This document shows, piece by piece, positions 1 through 6,666 of a stretch of DNA of 10,013 nt. The translations under genes and the position numbers were made by a program. Under the pieces are notes generated by a model that saw nothing but the letters and a program-made list of their open reading frames with translations, did no database searches and had not been told where the DNA came from. Origin of the DNA: Byssothecium circinans (lineage: Eukaryota; Ascomycota; Dothideomycetes; Pleosporales; Massarinaceae); NCBI GenBank assembly GCA_010015675.1, contig ML976984.1:588412-598424 (forward strand), in the 5' to 3' direction. The number at the start of each line of letters is the position of its first letter. The stretch's first letter is position 1.

Positions 1-427
1 GAAGATACGGGAGGCTCAAGCACGTGAGAGAGTCAGAGAACAAGAAGAAGAGGAACAACAACTTGAGAGAGCTCGTGTCAAGGCAGAGAAGGCTCAACAG
101 AAGGTCCTTAAGCTTCAACAACAAGAAGAAAGACAAAGGTTAAGAGTTGAGAAGAGAGAGGAGAGAGAGAGGATTAAGGCTGAGCAGAAGGCTGCCCGGG
201 AGCGTAAGAAACAAGAGAAACAGAACACCCAGAAGTCTATACAAACTTCCCAAAAGGGAAAGAGGAAGGCCTCAAATCCTCCTGCAAAGAAACAGAAGAA
301 ACAGAGACGTACTGGTAGTTCTGTGGAGGGTGCAGAAATGGGGGAGAGCGCACGGGCCATATCACCACTACCCACTACCACTACCCGAAGTGGCCGCAAC
401 ATCAAGCTCCCAAGGAAATTCAAATAG
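1..427 (+). CDS. C-terminal tail of a pogo/Fot1-like DDE transposase (5' truncated by window edge)
   Basis: An open frame enters from the left edge (first full codon at position 2) and ends at TAG 425-427, giving 141 visible residues. The first ~70 residues are almost entirely E, R, K, Q and A in a heptad-like pattern, so a long charged helix or coiled coil is likely. A K/R-rich stretch follows (KGKRKASNPPAKKQKKQRR), resembling a nuclear localisation signal. The protein ends in TTTTRSGRNIKLPRKFK. From family knowledge, fungal pogo/Fot1-type transposases often carry, after the DDE core, a charged helical tail closing with a short R-x-GR-x-x-x-LP-x-[RK]-F box; this tail fits. The catalytic core lies outside the window, so whether the element is active cannot be judged. 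No terminal inverted repeat can be identified because the 5' end is missing. The alternative is another lysine-rich nuclear protein. The reading frame is certain; the family is inferred. Confidence 0.6.
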   Translation, partial: KIREAQARERVREQEEEEQQLERARVKAEKAQQKVLKLQQQEERQRLRVEKREERERIKAEQKAARERKKQEKQNTQKSIQTSQKGKRKASNPPAKKQKKQRRTGSSVEGAEMGESARAISPLPTTTTRSGRNIKLPRKFK

Positions 428-998
428 TACATTTTTTTCGCAGGCGTTTGTATAGTATTTCAATGAATTATTAGAACTATTGAGGCGTTGTGGATGGCTC
501 AGTAATTCAGTGTTGTTGAGGGCAAGATATTGATGGGGTGGCCCAAGCCGTGAACCGGCTCACACCGTGACCCACCAGGTTATCTCCTGCGATTCCTTGC
601 ATCTCGTTTACTCCCAGTGGGAGAAAAGCGTGCCGAGCTGGATACTGCAGCCGGCACAAACGTGGGATTTTAGTTGCGCATCACAGCAAAGTTCACTGAC
701 CAAAATCTCGAATAATATATTTCTTAATCGCATAGCGTTTTGAACTTTTACTCTTCCCAAGCGAGAAATTGTTGTTCTGGTGTTGCCGCCACGCCCCGGA
801 AATGTTAACCATTGTTGCCGTACCAGCCAATCGAGCTCTCGAGTCTCACATACGTCCCACGACCAAACACTACCCCTGCTACCCCGCTGCAGAAGTTATG
901 TCAATGCACACCAAATAGCGGCTTTGCCCTCCCGGTCCCTAGCTCAAAAGCTAAGTATATGTACTTTTCAAACCAAAAAGTAGGTATCAAATCAGAAC
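428..998. other. Non-coding stretch between transposase tail and tRNA
   Basis: I see no coding sequence I can support here; the open frames are short and low in recognisable content. The first part presumably holds the 3' untranslated region and terminal repeat of the transposon, but its boundary cannot be fixed without the other end. An imperfect palindrome lies at 550-563 (gtgaaccggctcac, 12 of 14 positions symmetrical). A TATA-like run (agtatatgta) lies at about 952-961, roughly 40 bp upstream of the tRNA start, a usual place for an auxiliary Pol III upstream element. Confidence 0.4.
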
Positions 999-1005
999 GG
1001 GCACT

Positions 1006-1016
1006 TGGTCTAGGGG
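1006..1016 (+). promoter_or_regulatory. Pol III internal box A of tRNA-Ala
   Basis: TGGTCTAGGGG fits the TRGYNNANNNG box A pattern. It ends just before the D-loop insertion, so the insertion leaves box A intact. Confidence 0.75.
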
Positions 1017-1017
1017 T

Positions 1018-1070
1018 GTAAGTAAACATTATCTGAGGCATGCTATGCTACCATTCTAACTTTAATTCAG
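1018..1070 (+). other. Spliceosomal-type intron inside the D loop of tRNA-Ala
   Basis: This 53-nt insertion lies between D-loop nucleotides U20 and A21. It begins GTAAGT (1018-1023), has a branch-site match CTAAC (1056-1060) and ends TTCAG (1066-1070). Exact GT-AG excision restores the standard fungal D arm (AGGGGT joined to ATGAT). Its length and signals match the 50-57 nt introns of the protein gene at the right of this window. Eukaryotic tRNA introns are normally found only between positions 37 and 38, removed by the tRNA splicing endonuclease. That the spliceosome removes this one is inference; the signals themselves are directly visible. Confidence 0.75.
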
Positions 1071-1087
1071 ATGATTTTCGCTTCGCA

Positions 1088-1108
1088 TCAATTCAGACGA
1101 TACGTACA
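1088..1108 (+). other. Canonical anticodon-loop intron of tRNA-Ala(CGC)
   Basis: The intron has 21 nt, between A37 (1087) and T38 (1109), the usual place for nuclear tRNA introns. The loop needs five nucleotides after TT, and 26 are present, so exactly 21 are extra; sliding the boundary would change the anticodon call. It contains AATTCAG, the same seven bases that end the D-loop intron. The whole 21-nt intron recurs without mismatch in the inverted copy at 1664-1709. Confidence 0.75.
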
Positions 1109-1122
1109 TGTGAAAGGTCGTG

Positions 1123-1133
1123 GGTTCAATTCC
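1123..1133 (+). promoter_or_regulatory. Pol III internal box B of tRNA-Ala
   Basis: GGTTCAATTCC matches the box B consensus GGTTCRANTCC. The A-to-B spacing is stretched to 106 bp by the two introns, longer than the usual 30-60 bp but within what TFIIIC is known to tolerate. Confidence 0.8.
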
Positions 1134-1148
1134 CACAGTGTCCATTTC

Positions 1149-1163
1149 TTTTTGGGATTTTTT
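1149..1163 (+). terminator. Pol III terminator of tRNA-Ala
   Basis: A T5 run (1149-1153) begins 4 bp after the discriminator base. A back-up T6 run follows at 1158-1163. This is the normal arrangement for a fungal tRNA gene. Confidence 0.75.
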
Positions 1164-2690
1164 CTTCCCCTTCATCTAAGCCCCAAGCGCGGAGGCCACT
1201 TATCCAATGCACATGAGGCGCCTTTTTGGGTCTGTTGCATACTTGCTTTAAGTTTGGTCTTGTTCTATTGTGATGATTGAGATATTAATTTTTTGGGGAG
1301 GGGGTTTGGGTGTGATGGATCGGTGGTGAGCGTATGACGGAGTCTGCAAGCAACACAAAGAGGAAACACTACTTGAACATTTAAGAAAACCAATTGTTTC
1401 GTTAGTTATCCACTTATTATATCTAGTTACCTATCTGTACCTGTAAACAATGAACCAAGGGCTGTGGATAAGTTTCACTTCTTCTTTTGCTTCGGGTGCC
1501 CGCATGCCAAAACTATCTCCTGCGACTGGCTGAATTGAATGTTTGCAGTTACGGATCTTCATGGGCCTAGTATTTCTGTCACTTTACTTGGAGTACTATC
1601 CTAACATGCTGGGCTGGGTGCGAAGCACTACTGTGCGATGGAGAGTACCTATGGTAGATAGTATGAACCCGCGACCTTCCACATGTACGTATCGTCTGAA
1701 TTGATGCGACTATGCTGCATTGCCACAAATCTAAGTAGGTGTCGAGCTATCTCTCAACATCAGGGTATATCCAAACGCGATGCTTTTATCCTATACGCAC
1801 TCCTCTATTCGGTGAGTCGGGTAAATTGTTAACCTCTAGGCATTTCTTCATGGACGTGAGAACCCAGCACTATTCTCATCTCCATGTTACTGCTTTTCTA
1901 GAATGTGAAGATGGCAGGAAATGAGAGGGCGGACGCCAACACCGCATAGAGGCCAAGAGAGGGCTGCGCGTTCTAAGCGATATATGGTATGATGAGACGA
2001 AACGATGGAAGCTGAAGAGATGGGCATAGAAACAGCATAATCAATATGCATTCGACCGTGGTTTCGAAGGTTGTTTACGTGAGAAAGGTTCAGTCGCACC
2101 AGGGAAGAACGGAGTCGCGGAAACACGTTCTGTAACGTCCCAAAATGCGGAGGGGGTCGCCAGGAACTGCTTCCAGAACGAGCGCAGAAGTTATGCAACA
2201 ACCAACTCTATCCCAACATTTCTCACCAGCGGTGAGAAAGAATAATAAACCTGCCCCTTCTTCGTACCCTCGTATCTGCTATCAGATCGCCTCTGCCCGA
2301 TCGTTTCCGCACGCCGCCAAGCTCTCCTAATGCGTGAGCGGGCATGCCGCACAATCTGCAGGGACTTCTACACCACCCTTTGCCCACCACACCGGTTCGG
2401 GCAGCTCTCAACCACGGGCGCAGCAAATGGCGCTTCACATCAGTGCAGTTGCAGCGCGATTTTGTGTTCTAGATCGGCATGGCGTCATTTTACAACCTGG
2501 CTAGTTCATTTGCATCTGCCATCGGAGGATGCGGATATGGTGGAGTAACGATGGTGACCTGGTCGACTTTAACTATGGATCCAGTGGCATTCCGAGACCG
2601 AGGAACGCGCACAGCTTGGTTGTATTAGTGAGGTTGAAGTTAAAGTGCTGCACTTCGCCGCTACTCGCACCTTTTTTGTATCCCCCGAGC
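1164..2690. other. Long intergenic stretch with no supported protein gene
   Basis: All open frames here are under about 105 codons on either strand, none shows a recognisable domain, and none could be extended convincingly through introns. The stretch contains the inverted tRNA fragment at 1664-1709. A small hairpin (gcac-tact-gtgc) lies near 1625-1636. A T-run followed by G-runs (1290-1308) is simple sequence with no assigned role. Part of 2200-2690 is probably upstream sequence of the aldo-keto reductase gene. Confidence 0.4.
1664..1709 (-). pseudogene. Truncated inverted copy of the tRNA-Ala core with its anticodon intron
   Basis: Read on the minus strand, these 46 nt match 1083-1128 of the tRNA gene with two mismatches (at plus-copy positions 1113 and 1121). 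The match runs from U33 in the anticodon loop, through the complete 21-nt intron, the 3' half of the anticodon arm and the variable loop, to position 57 in the T loop. There it stops abruptly: box B is broken and there is no 3' acceptor strand. On the 5' side no D arm or acceptor strand is present. It is therefore a non-functional fragment, 535 bp from the parent in inverted orientation. The identical intron suggests a recent copy. Confidence 0.75.
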
Positions 2691-2845
2691 TACTAAATAA
2701 GTTTGTTCACAAAGGGTTGCTGGCCGTTCCGCACCAATTCTTCCGACTACATATTGCACACCCCTCCCTCACCGGCCATCTACACTTATCTCCGTCAGAT
2801 CTAGACTTCCTACGCTCCCAGCGCCTCGACTGATATACAGAAACC
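2691..2845 (+). promoter_or_regulatory. Putative promoter and leader of the Ara2-type reductase gene
   Basis: A TATA-like run (tactaaataa) lies at 2691-2700. A CCAAT box lies at 2734-2738, about 110 bp before the ATG. Pyrimidine-rich stretches (for example 2759-2772 and 2801-2819) precede the coding region, a common feature of fungal leaders. The start context aaaccATGgc is strong. Assignments rest on motif and distance only. Confidence 0.35.
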
Positions 2846-4222
2846 ATGGCATCCACACCCACCGAAGACCCCTCGACTACGTCGACGTTCCCCTCTCGGC
2901 AGAAACCGATCCCCTACTCCTGCATCAACGGCGTACGCACCCCGCTGTCCTCCATCCTCCCTCCCCTCATCTTCGGAACCGCAACCTTCAATCTGCAATA
3001 CAACTACGATCCCTTCTCCCTCGACACGACTGGACTCGTCACCTCTGCCCTCACACATGGTATCCGCGCTTTCGACACTTCACCGTACTATGGCCCCTCC
3101 GAACAACTCCTCGGCAATGCGCTCGCGACGCCATTTGTCCGCGAAACATTCCCCCGCGATTCATACATGATCCTGACAAAATGCGGGCGGATATCGGGCG
3201 ACGAATTCGACTACTCGGCGCAGTGGGTACGGCAAAGTGTGGACGATAGCATGAAGCGCCTGCACACGGACTACCTCGACCTAGTATACTGCCACGACGT
3301 CGAATTCGTTTCGCCCGCCGAAGTCCTCGAGGCAATCTGCGAGCTACGACGACTGCGCTCTGAAGGCAAGGTTAGGTATATCGGTATCTGCGGCTATCCC
3401 ATCGATGTCCTAGGCGACATGGCAGAAATGATCCTCCGCGAGACGGGCGAGCCAGTCGACTGCGTGCAATCCTACGCCAATTACAATCTCCAGAATCAGA
3501 GCCTCGCCAGTAGCCGCGGCATCCAGCGCCTGAAGAATGCAGGCGTGCAAGTCGTGCCCAATGCATCTCTCCTCGGCATGGGTCTTCTCCGCCGCCAAGG
3601 TGTGCCCTTCGGCGCTCTGGGAGACTTCCACCCGTCGTCGCGCGAGCTGCGCTCCGCCGTCCGCGATGCCTCTGACTTCTGCGACCGTCACGGCGAAAAG
3701 ATCGAAGTCATAGCCCTTCGCTGGGCGCTAGAGAGCTGGATCTCAGCCGGCGCGGCCTGCGGCTCGCACGGTGATCCTGCTTCAGGACTCCCCTGGACCC
3801 GCGAGTCCAACGACGATGTCGGCGGCTCAAAGCTCGGCGTCAGCGTCATCGGTGTATCCAACGGCTCGGAGCTCGAGAAGACGATGCTGGTATGGCGCTC
3901 TATTCTCGACGGGCTCGAGGGCGGCGAGGAGACGGCAAAGCAGGCTGGGCGCTGGTACCGGGCCTGGGAATGGAGTCATAACCGCAGGAAGGCAGTTCAG
4001 ATGCTTGCCGAAGGCGTTCAAGAGATTCTGGGGCCGTGGTTCGGATATACGTGGGCGAGTCCCGATCCCGGGTTTGTGAATAAGAGGGTTAAAGATGCGA
4101 AGGTTGTGGTGAGGGATGAGGATGTCGAGTACCTTACTCCGGCGGCTAGTCCTGAGGCTAGTGTTGTGGATAAGGATGAGTGGGTTGAGCGGTCGGGGAA
4201 GACGGCTTTGCCGTTGAGGTAG
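2846..4222 (+). CDS. ARA2: D-arabinose 1-dehydrogenase, Ara2-type aldo-keto reductase
   Basis: Intron-free gene of 458 aa. The family oxidises D-arabinose to D-arabinono-1,4-lactone with NAD+, the step before D-erythroascorbic acid, the fungal counterpart of vitamin C; it acts in the cytosol. The AKR catalytic set is visible: D77 and Y82 in FDTSPYYGPSE, K112 in LTKCGR and H150 in YCHDVEF. Ara2-type landmarks follow in order: YLDLVY (143-148), GICGYPID (180-187), NASLLGMGLLR (239-249) and FHPSSRELR (261-269); GVSVIGVSN (331-339) is the late-barrel cofactor region. Yeast Ara2 has about 335 residues. The extra length here is an insert around 302-330 and a C-terminal extension from about 365, rich in charged residues and ending without a known sorting signal. 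The last ~150 bp switch from C-rich to G-rich codons, suggesting weaker constraint there. The start is fixed by a good Kozak context. The gene converges on the aldehyde dehydrogenase gene. Related L-galactose dehydrogenase activity is the main alternative. Confidence 0.9.
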   Translation: MASTPTEDPSTTSTFPSRQKPIPYSCINGVRTPLSSILPPLIFGTATFNLQYNYDPFSLDTTGLVTSALTHGIRAFDTSPYYGPSEQLLGNALATPFVRETFPRDSYMILTKCGRISGDEFDYSAQWVRQSVDDSMKRLHTDYLDLVYCHDVEFVSPAEVLEAICELRRLRSEGKVRYIGICGYPIDVLGDMAEMILRETGEPVDCVQSYANYNLQNQSLASSRGIQRLKNAGVQVVPNASLLGMGLLRRQGVPFGALGDFHPSSRELRSAVRDASDFCDRHGEKIEVIALRWALESWISAGAACGSHGDPASGLPWTRESNDDVGGSKLGVSVIGVSNGSELEKTMLVWRSILDGLEGGEETAKQAGRWYRAWEWSHNRRKAVQMLAEGVQEILGPWFGYTWASPDPGFVNKRVKDAKVVVRDEDVEYLTPAASPEASVVDKDEWVERSGKTALPLR

Positions 4223-4674
4223 ATGGGATGGTGGGAGATGTGAAATTACCCTAGGGCGGCGCGATGGTAGAAGATGTATATAGACGGGTGGAAACGCTGT
4301 ATCCGTACCTGAATAGGTGCGTTGATTGAGACGAGGTAAATGGTTCTGGTTTCATGTTCATGTCTTTTTTCTCTTTCTCTCAAGGGACGTGGGAGTCTAT
4401 CTGGTAGCGTTTTGAGATGCATTTAAGTTTCTCATAATTCCTTCGAGGAAGAAAAGAAATCCAATCATAGTTTAGCGCCCTACTTTGCATCGAATGATAA
4501 TCATACCATGGGGACATGCTCTATAGATCCCACTTAGCTTAGGTAACATATACATAAAGCTTCCACATAACATTCCAAAACGGACCAAGGCAGCATGTCA
4601 CAAAGTAGAATATGATCCCCACAATCGACCCATCCCAGTATATACAAGCCAAAAACGTTACAAATACACACCCC
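4223..4674. other. Convergent intergenic region (two 3' ends)
   Basis: These 452 bp lie between the stop codons of two convergent genes and should hold both 3' untranslated regions. T-rich sequence (about 4365-4380) would suit plus-strand 3' processing. I see no gene, RNA or repeat here. Confidence 0.4.
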
Positions 4675-6186
4675 CTACAATTTCGCAAACACTGTAGGCA
4701 CCTCCCCGCCCATCTCCACAAGCGTACTCTTATTCCTAACCCAGGCCTCCAACCCCTTCCTCCCATTCTCCACGCCCACACCACTCATCTTCCAACCCCC
4801 CACGCTCATCTCCGCCGGCGACTCGCCCCACGTATTCACCCACGTAATACCCGCCTCCAACTTCCCAACAACCTGATGCGCAAGGTTGAGATCCTTGGTG
4901 AAGACACCGGCCGCAAGACCGAGCGGGGTGTTGTTCGCGCGCGACACAACTTCGTCTACGGTGTCGTAGGTGAGCAGCGTGAGCACGGGGCCGAAGATTT
5001 CTTCTTGGACTATCTTCATGGTGTCTGTGCAGTTTGTGAAGATGGTGGGTTGGACCCAGTAGCCGTTGGCGTAGTCTTTGTTAGGATGTGATGTGAGCCA
5101 GGAGGGTTTCTCGGTGCCGCCGCAGAGGAGCTTTGCCTTGTCGACTTCGATGCCGTGTTTGATGTATGAAAGCACTTTCTCGTAGTGCGGTTTACTGACC
5201 AAGGGACCGAAATTCGTGTTCGCGTCGAATAGATCCCCGGGGCGAATGTGTTGAACTTTTTCTAATAATTTCTTCTCGAACTCGGCCTTTATGGAAGATG
5301 AGATGAAGACTCGCGTCCCGTTCGTGCAGACCTGCCCCGTGGAGAAAAAGTTCGCCATCATGGCTCCGTCGACGGCTTGGTCGATATCCGCGTCGGGGAG
5401 GATAATGCAGGCTGATTTCCCGCCGAGTTCCATGGTAACATACTTCATGCCGCCTGCAGCACTGCCTGCGACTTTCTTCCCTGTTGCCACTTGGCCTGTG
5501 AAGCTGACCTTTGCGATCCCGGGGTGTTGCGTCAGGTATGCGCCGACGTCACCTCCACCCTGTACGACGTTGAAGACTCCCGGCGGCACACCAGCTTCTG
5601 TGTATATTTCCGCGAGGAGGGCAGAATGCAGAGGGGTGAATTCCGAGGGCTTGTATACCATGGTGTTGCCGGCCGCGAGACAGGGTGCGGATTTCCACAA
5701 GGCGATCTGGATGGGGTAGTTCCATGCGCCGATTCCCGCGCATACGCCCAGCGCGTTCTTGGTCATGTAGACCCACGCATTGGGCCGTAATTGTACAGTC
5801 TCGCCGTTTAGACCGCCGCCTCCGACCATGTTGGCAAAGTACTCGAGCACATCGGCGCCGGTTACTATGTCGACTGTGGATGTCTCTGAGAAGGCTTTGC
5901 CGGTGTCTTGGGTCTCGATCTTTGCGAGTTCATCGTTTCGGGAGCGCAGGATGGTGGCTGCTTTTTGGAGGATTCGCGCGCGTTCGATGGGTGGGGTGGA
6001 GGACCATGCTGGAAAGGCTTTGTGTGCGGAGGCAATAGCGGAGTCGATGGCGGAGGTGGTTGTGGTGTGGATGTTGGCGAGGGGTCGGGCGGTTGCGGGG
6101 TTGATGGTTTGGAAGGAGGTGGTTGAGGTCGCGGATTGGAGTTTGCCGTCGTAGTAGGCGAAGCGTGGGGCGAGTGGGAGGGACAT
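4675..6186 (-). CDS. betB: Betaine aldehyde dehydrogenase (BetB-type), probably peroxisomal
   Basis: Intron-free, 503 aa, normal full length for an aldehyde dehydrogenase. It oxidises betaine aldehyde to glycine betaine with NAD(P)+, the second step from choline. The catalytic set is complete: N156 in WNYP (oxyanion), K179 in YKPSE, the FTGQVATG cofactor loop (229-236), E253 in MELGGKS, nucleophile C287 in [11 protein letters not shown] and E396 in EEIFGP. Two BetB-specific blocks separate it from other families: residues 94-117, with [17 protein letters not shown], and [10 protein letters not shown] (451-460). The last three residues, AKL, fit the peroxisomal PTS1 pattern [SAC][KRH][LM], so import into peroxisomes is likely. 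No choline oxidase or dehydrogenase gene is in the window, so it is not visibly clustered with its upstream enzyme. The start is the first ATG of the frame, with G at -3. Carnitine-pathway trimethylaminobutyraldehyde dehydrogenase is the main alternative. The symbol is that of the bacterial family. Confidence 0.9.
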   Translation of the reverse strand: MSLPLAPRFAYYDGKLQSATSTTSFQTINPATARPLANIHTTTTSAIDSAIASAHKAFPAWSSTPPIERARILQKAATILRSRNDELAKIETQDTGKAFSETSTVDIVTGADVLEYFANMVGGGGLNGETVQLRPNAWVYMTKNALGVCAGIGAWNYPIQIALWKSAPCLAAGNTMVYKPSEFTPLHSALLAEIYTEAGVPPGVFNVVQGGGDVGAYLTQHPGIAKVSFTGQVATGKKVAGSAAGGMKYVTMELGGKSACIILPDADIDQAVDGAMMANFFSTGQVCTNGTRVFISSSIKAEFEKKLLEKVQHIRPGDLFDANTNFGPLVSKPHYEKVLSYIKHGIEVDKAKLLCGGTEKPSWLTSHPNKDYANGYWVQPTIFTNCTDTMKIVQEEIFGPVLTLLTYDTVDEVVSRANNTPLGLAAGVFTKDLNLAHQVVGKLEAGITWVNTWGESPAEMSVGGWKMSGVGVENGRKGLEAWVRNKSTLVEMGGEVPTVFAKL

Positions 6187-6666
6187 GACGGGCTTTTGTG
6201 GTTGGGTTTAGGTGGTATCGCTCAGTGTGGTAGTATTGTGGAATGTGGGCGAGTATCTCATCCGATGTCTCTCGGAGACGGCCCGAAATGCAGAGAAGTT
6301 CTCGAAGACCTAATCAATATTCAATCTGTCTCACCGAGTACCGTATCAGCAATCAATTGAGAATATATCATCCGAGGGTTATATGAAAAGATATCGCAGT
6401 TTTAATAGAGGTGGTTGTGAATGCTGGAAGGGCATATTCGGTTGGGGCAAGTAACGTTCAAGCGTTAATTCTGCGCGCTAGCCTAGGGTACTGTACACCT
6501 CCACTACCGCTACGCAAACCCTGACACGTCTACTGCGTCTTCTAGCCTTAACGCCAAGGGCAATATGCTCTGAAATTTTTGATAAATTACACTTGCACCA
6601 ATATCGTAAAAGATCCTTTTATTCTCTTGACCAGACTATAGATCATTGCACAAATTACTGCCCTGC
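6187..6666. other. Promoter region of the aldehyde dehydrogenase gene plus 3' region of the ankyrin-CorA gene
   Basis: These 480 bp separate two minus-strand genes. The ~60 bp before the ATG, read on the minus strand, are C/A-rich (leader-like). An AT-rich run at 6362-6370 (tatatcatc on plus) lies about 180 bp upstream and could serve as a core promoter. No CCAAT box or other clear site was found, and no gene is supported. Confidence 0.35.

Larger units (their letters stand above)
999..1144 (+). tRNA. tRNA-Ala(CGC) with two introns
   Basis: Removing 1018-1070 and 1088-1108 leaves a 72-nt tRNA. The acceptor stem GGGCACT (999-1005) pairs with AGTGTCC (1137-1143) in all seven positions. One of these pairs is G3:U70, the classical alanine identity pair, and the discriminator is A73 (1144). 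The D arm is GTCT (1008-1011), loop AGGGGTA, TGAT (1072-1075). The anticodon stem is TTCGC (1077-1081) with GTGAA (1110-1114), containing one G-U pair. The anticodon loop is TT-CGC-A-T, anticodon CGC at 1084-1086. The variable loop is AGGTC, and the T arm GTGGG-TTCAATT-CCCAC (1120-1136) is perfect. Box A and box B are intact and a T5 run follows 4 bp after the end. The 21-nt intron after position 37 is canonical; the 53-nt insertion in the D loop is not. TTTT at 1075-1078 in the anticodon arm could weaken Pol III elongation. A decaying pseudogene is possible, but the intact stems argue against it. Confidence 0.85.

Noticed and set aside
550..563. Imperfect palindrome gtgaaccggctcac as a possible transposon end or operator
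   Set aside because: Too short and without a partner copy in the window. The 5' end of the transposon is not available for comparison.
581..592. Twelve-base direct repeat tatctcctgcga, also at 1514-1525
   Set aside because: Flanks do not match. A few exact 12-mers are expected by chance in 10 kb, so it is not evidence of a mobile element.
999..1144. tRNA-Pro reading of the same locus
   Set aside because: The D arm resembles fungal tRNA-Pro, but the anticodon with the canonical intron position is CGC, and G3:U70 with A73 are alanine identity features.
1083..1709. A 627-bp transposon or MITE with terminal inverted repeats
   Set aside because: The inverted arms are explained by tRNA sequence and its intron. 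They end inside tRNA loops, and the left arm lies within a complete tRNA gene, so no element boundary or target duplication is seen.
1887..2201. Minus-strand open frame of 104 codons
   Set aside because: No recognisable domain, irregular composition and no supporting splice structure; it looks like a chance frame.
2645..2833. Small plus-strand open frame of 62 codons just before the Ara2-type gene
   Set aside because: It overlaps the presumed core promoter and leader (TATA-like and CCAAT positions) and has no recognisable content.
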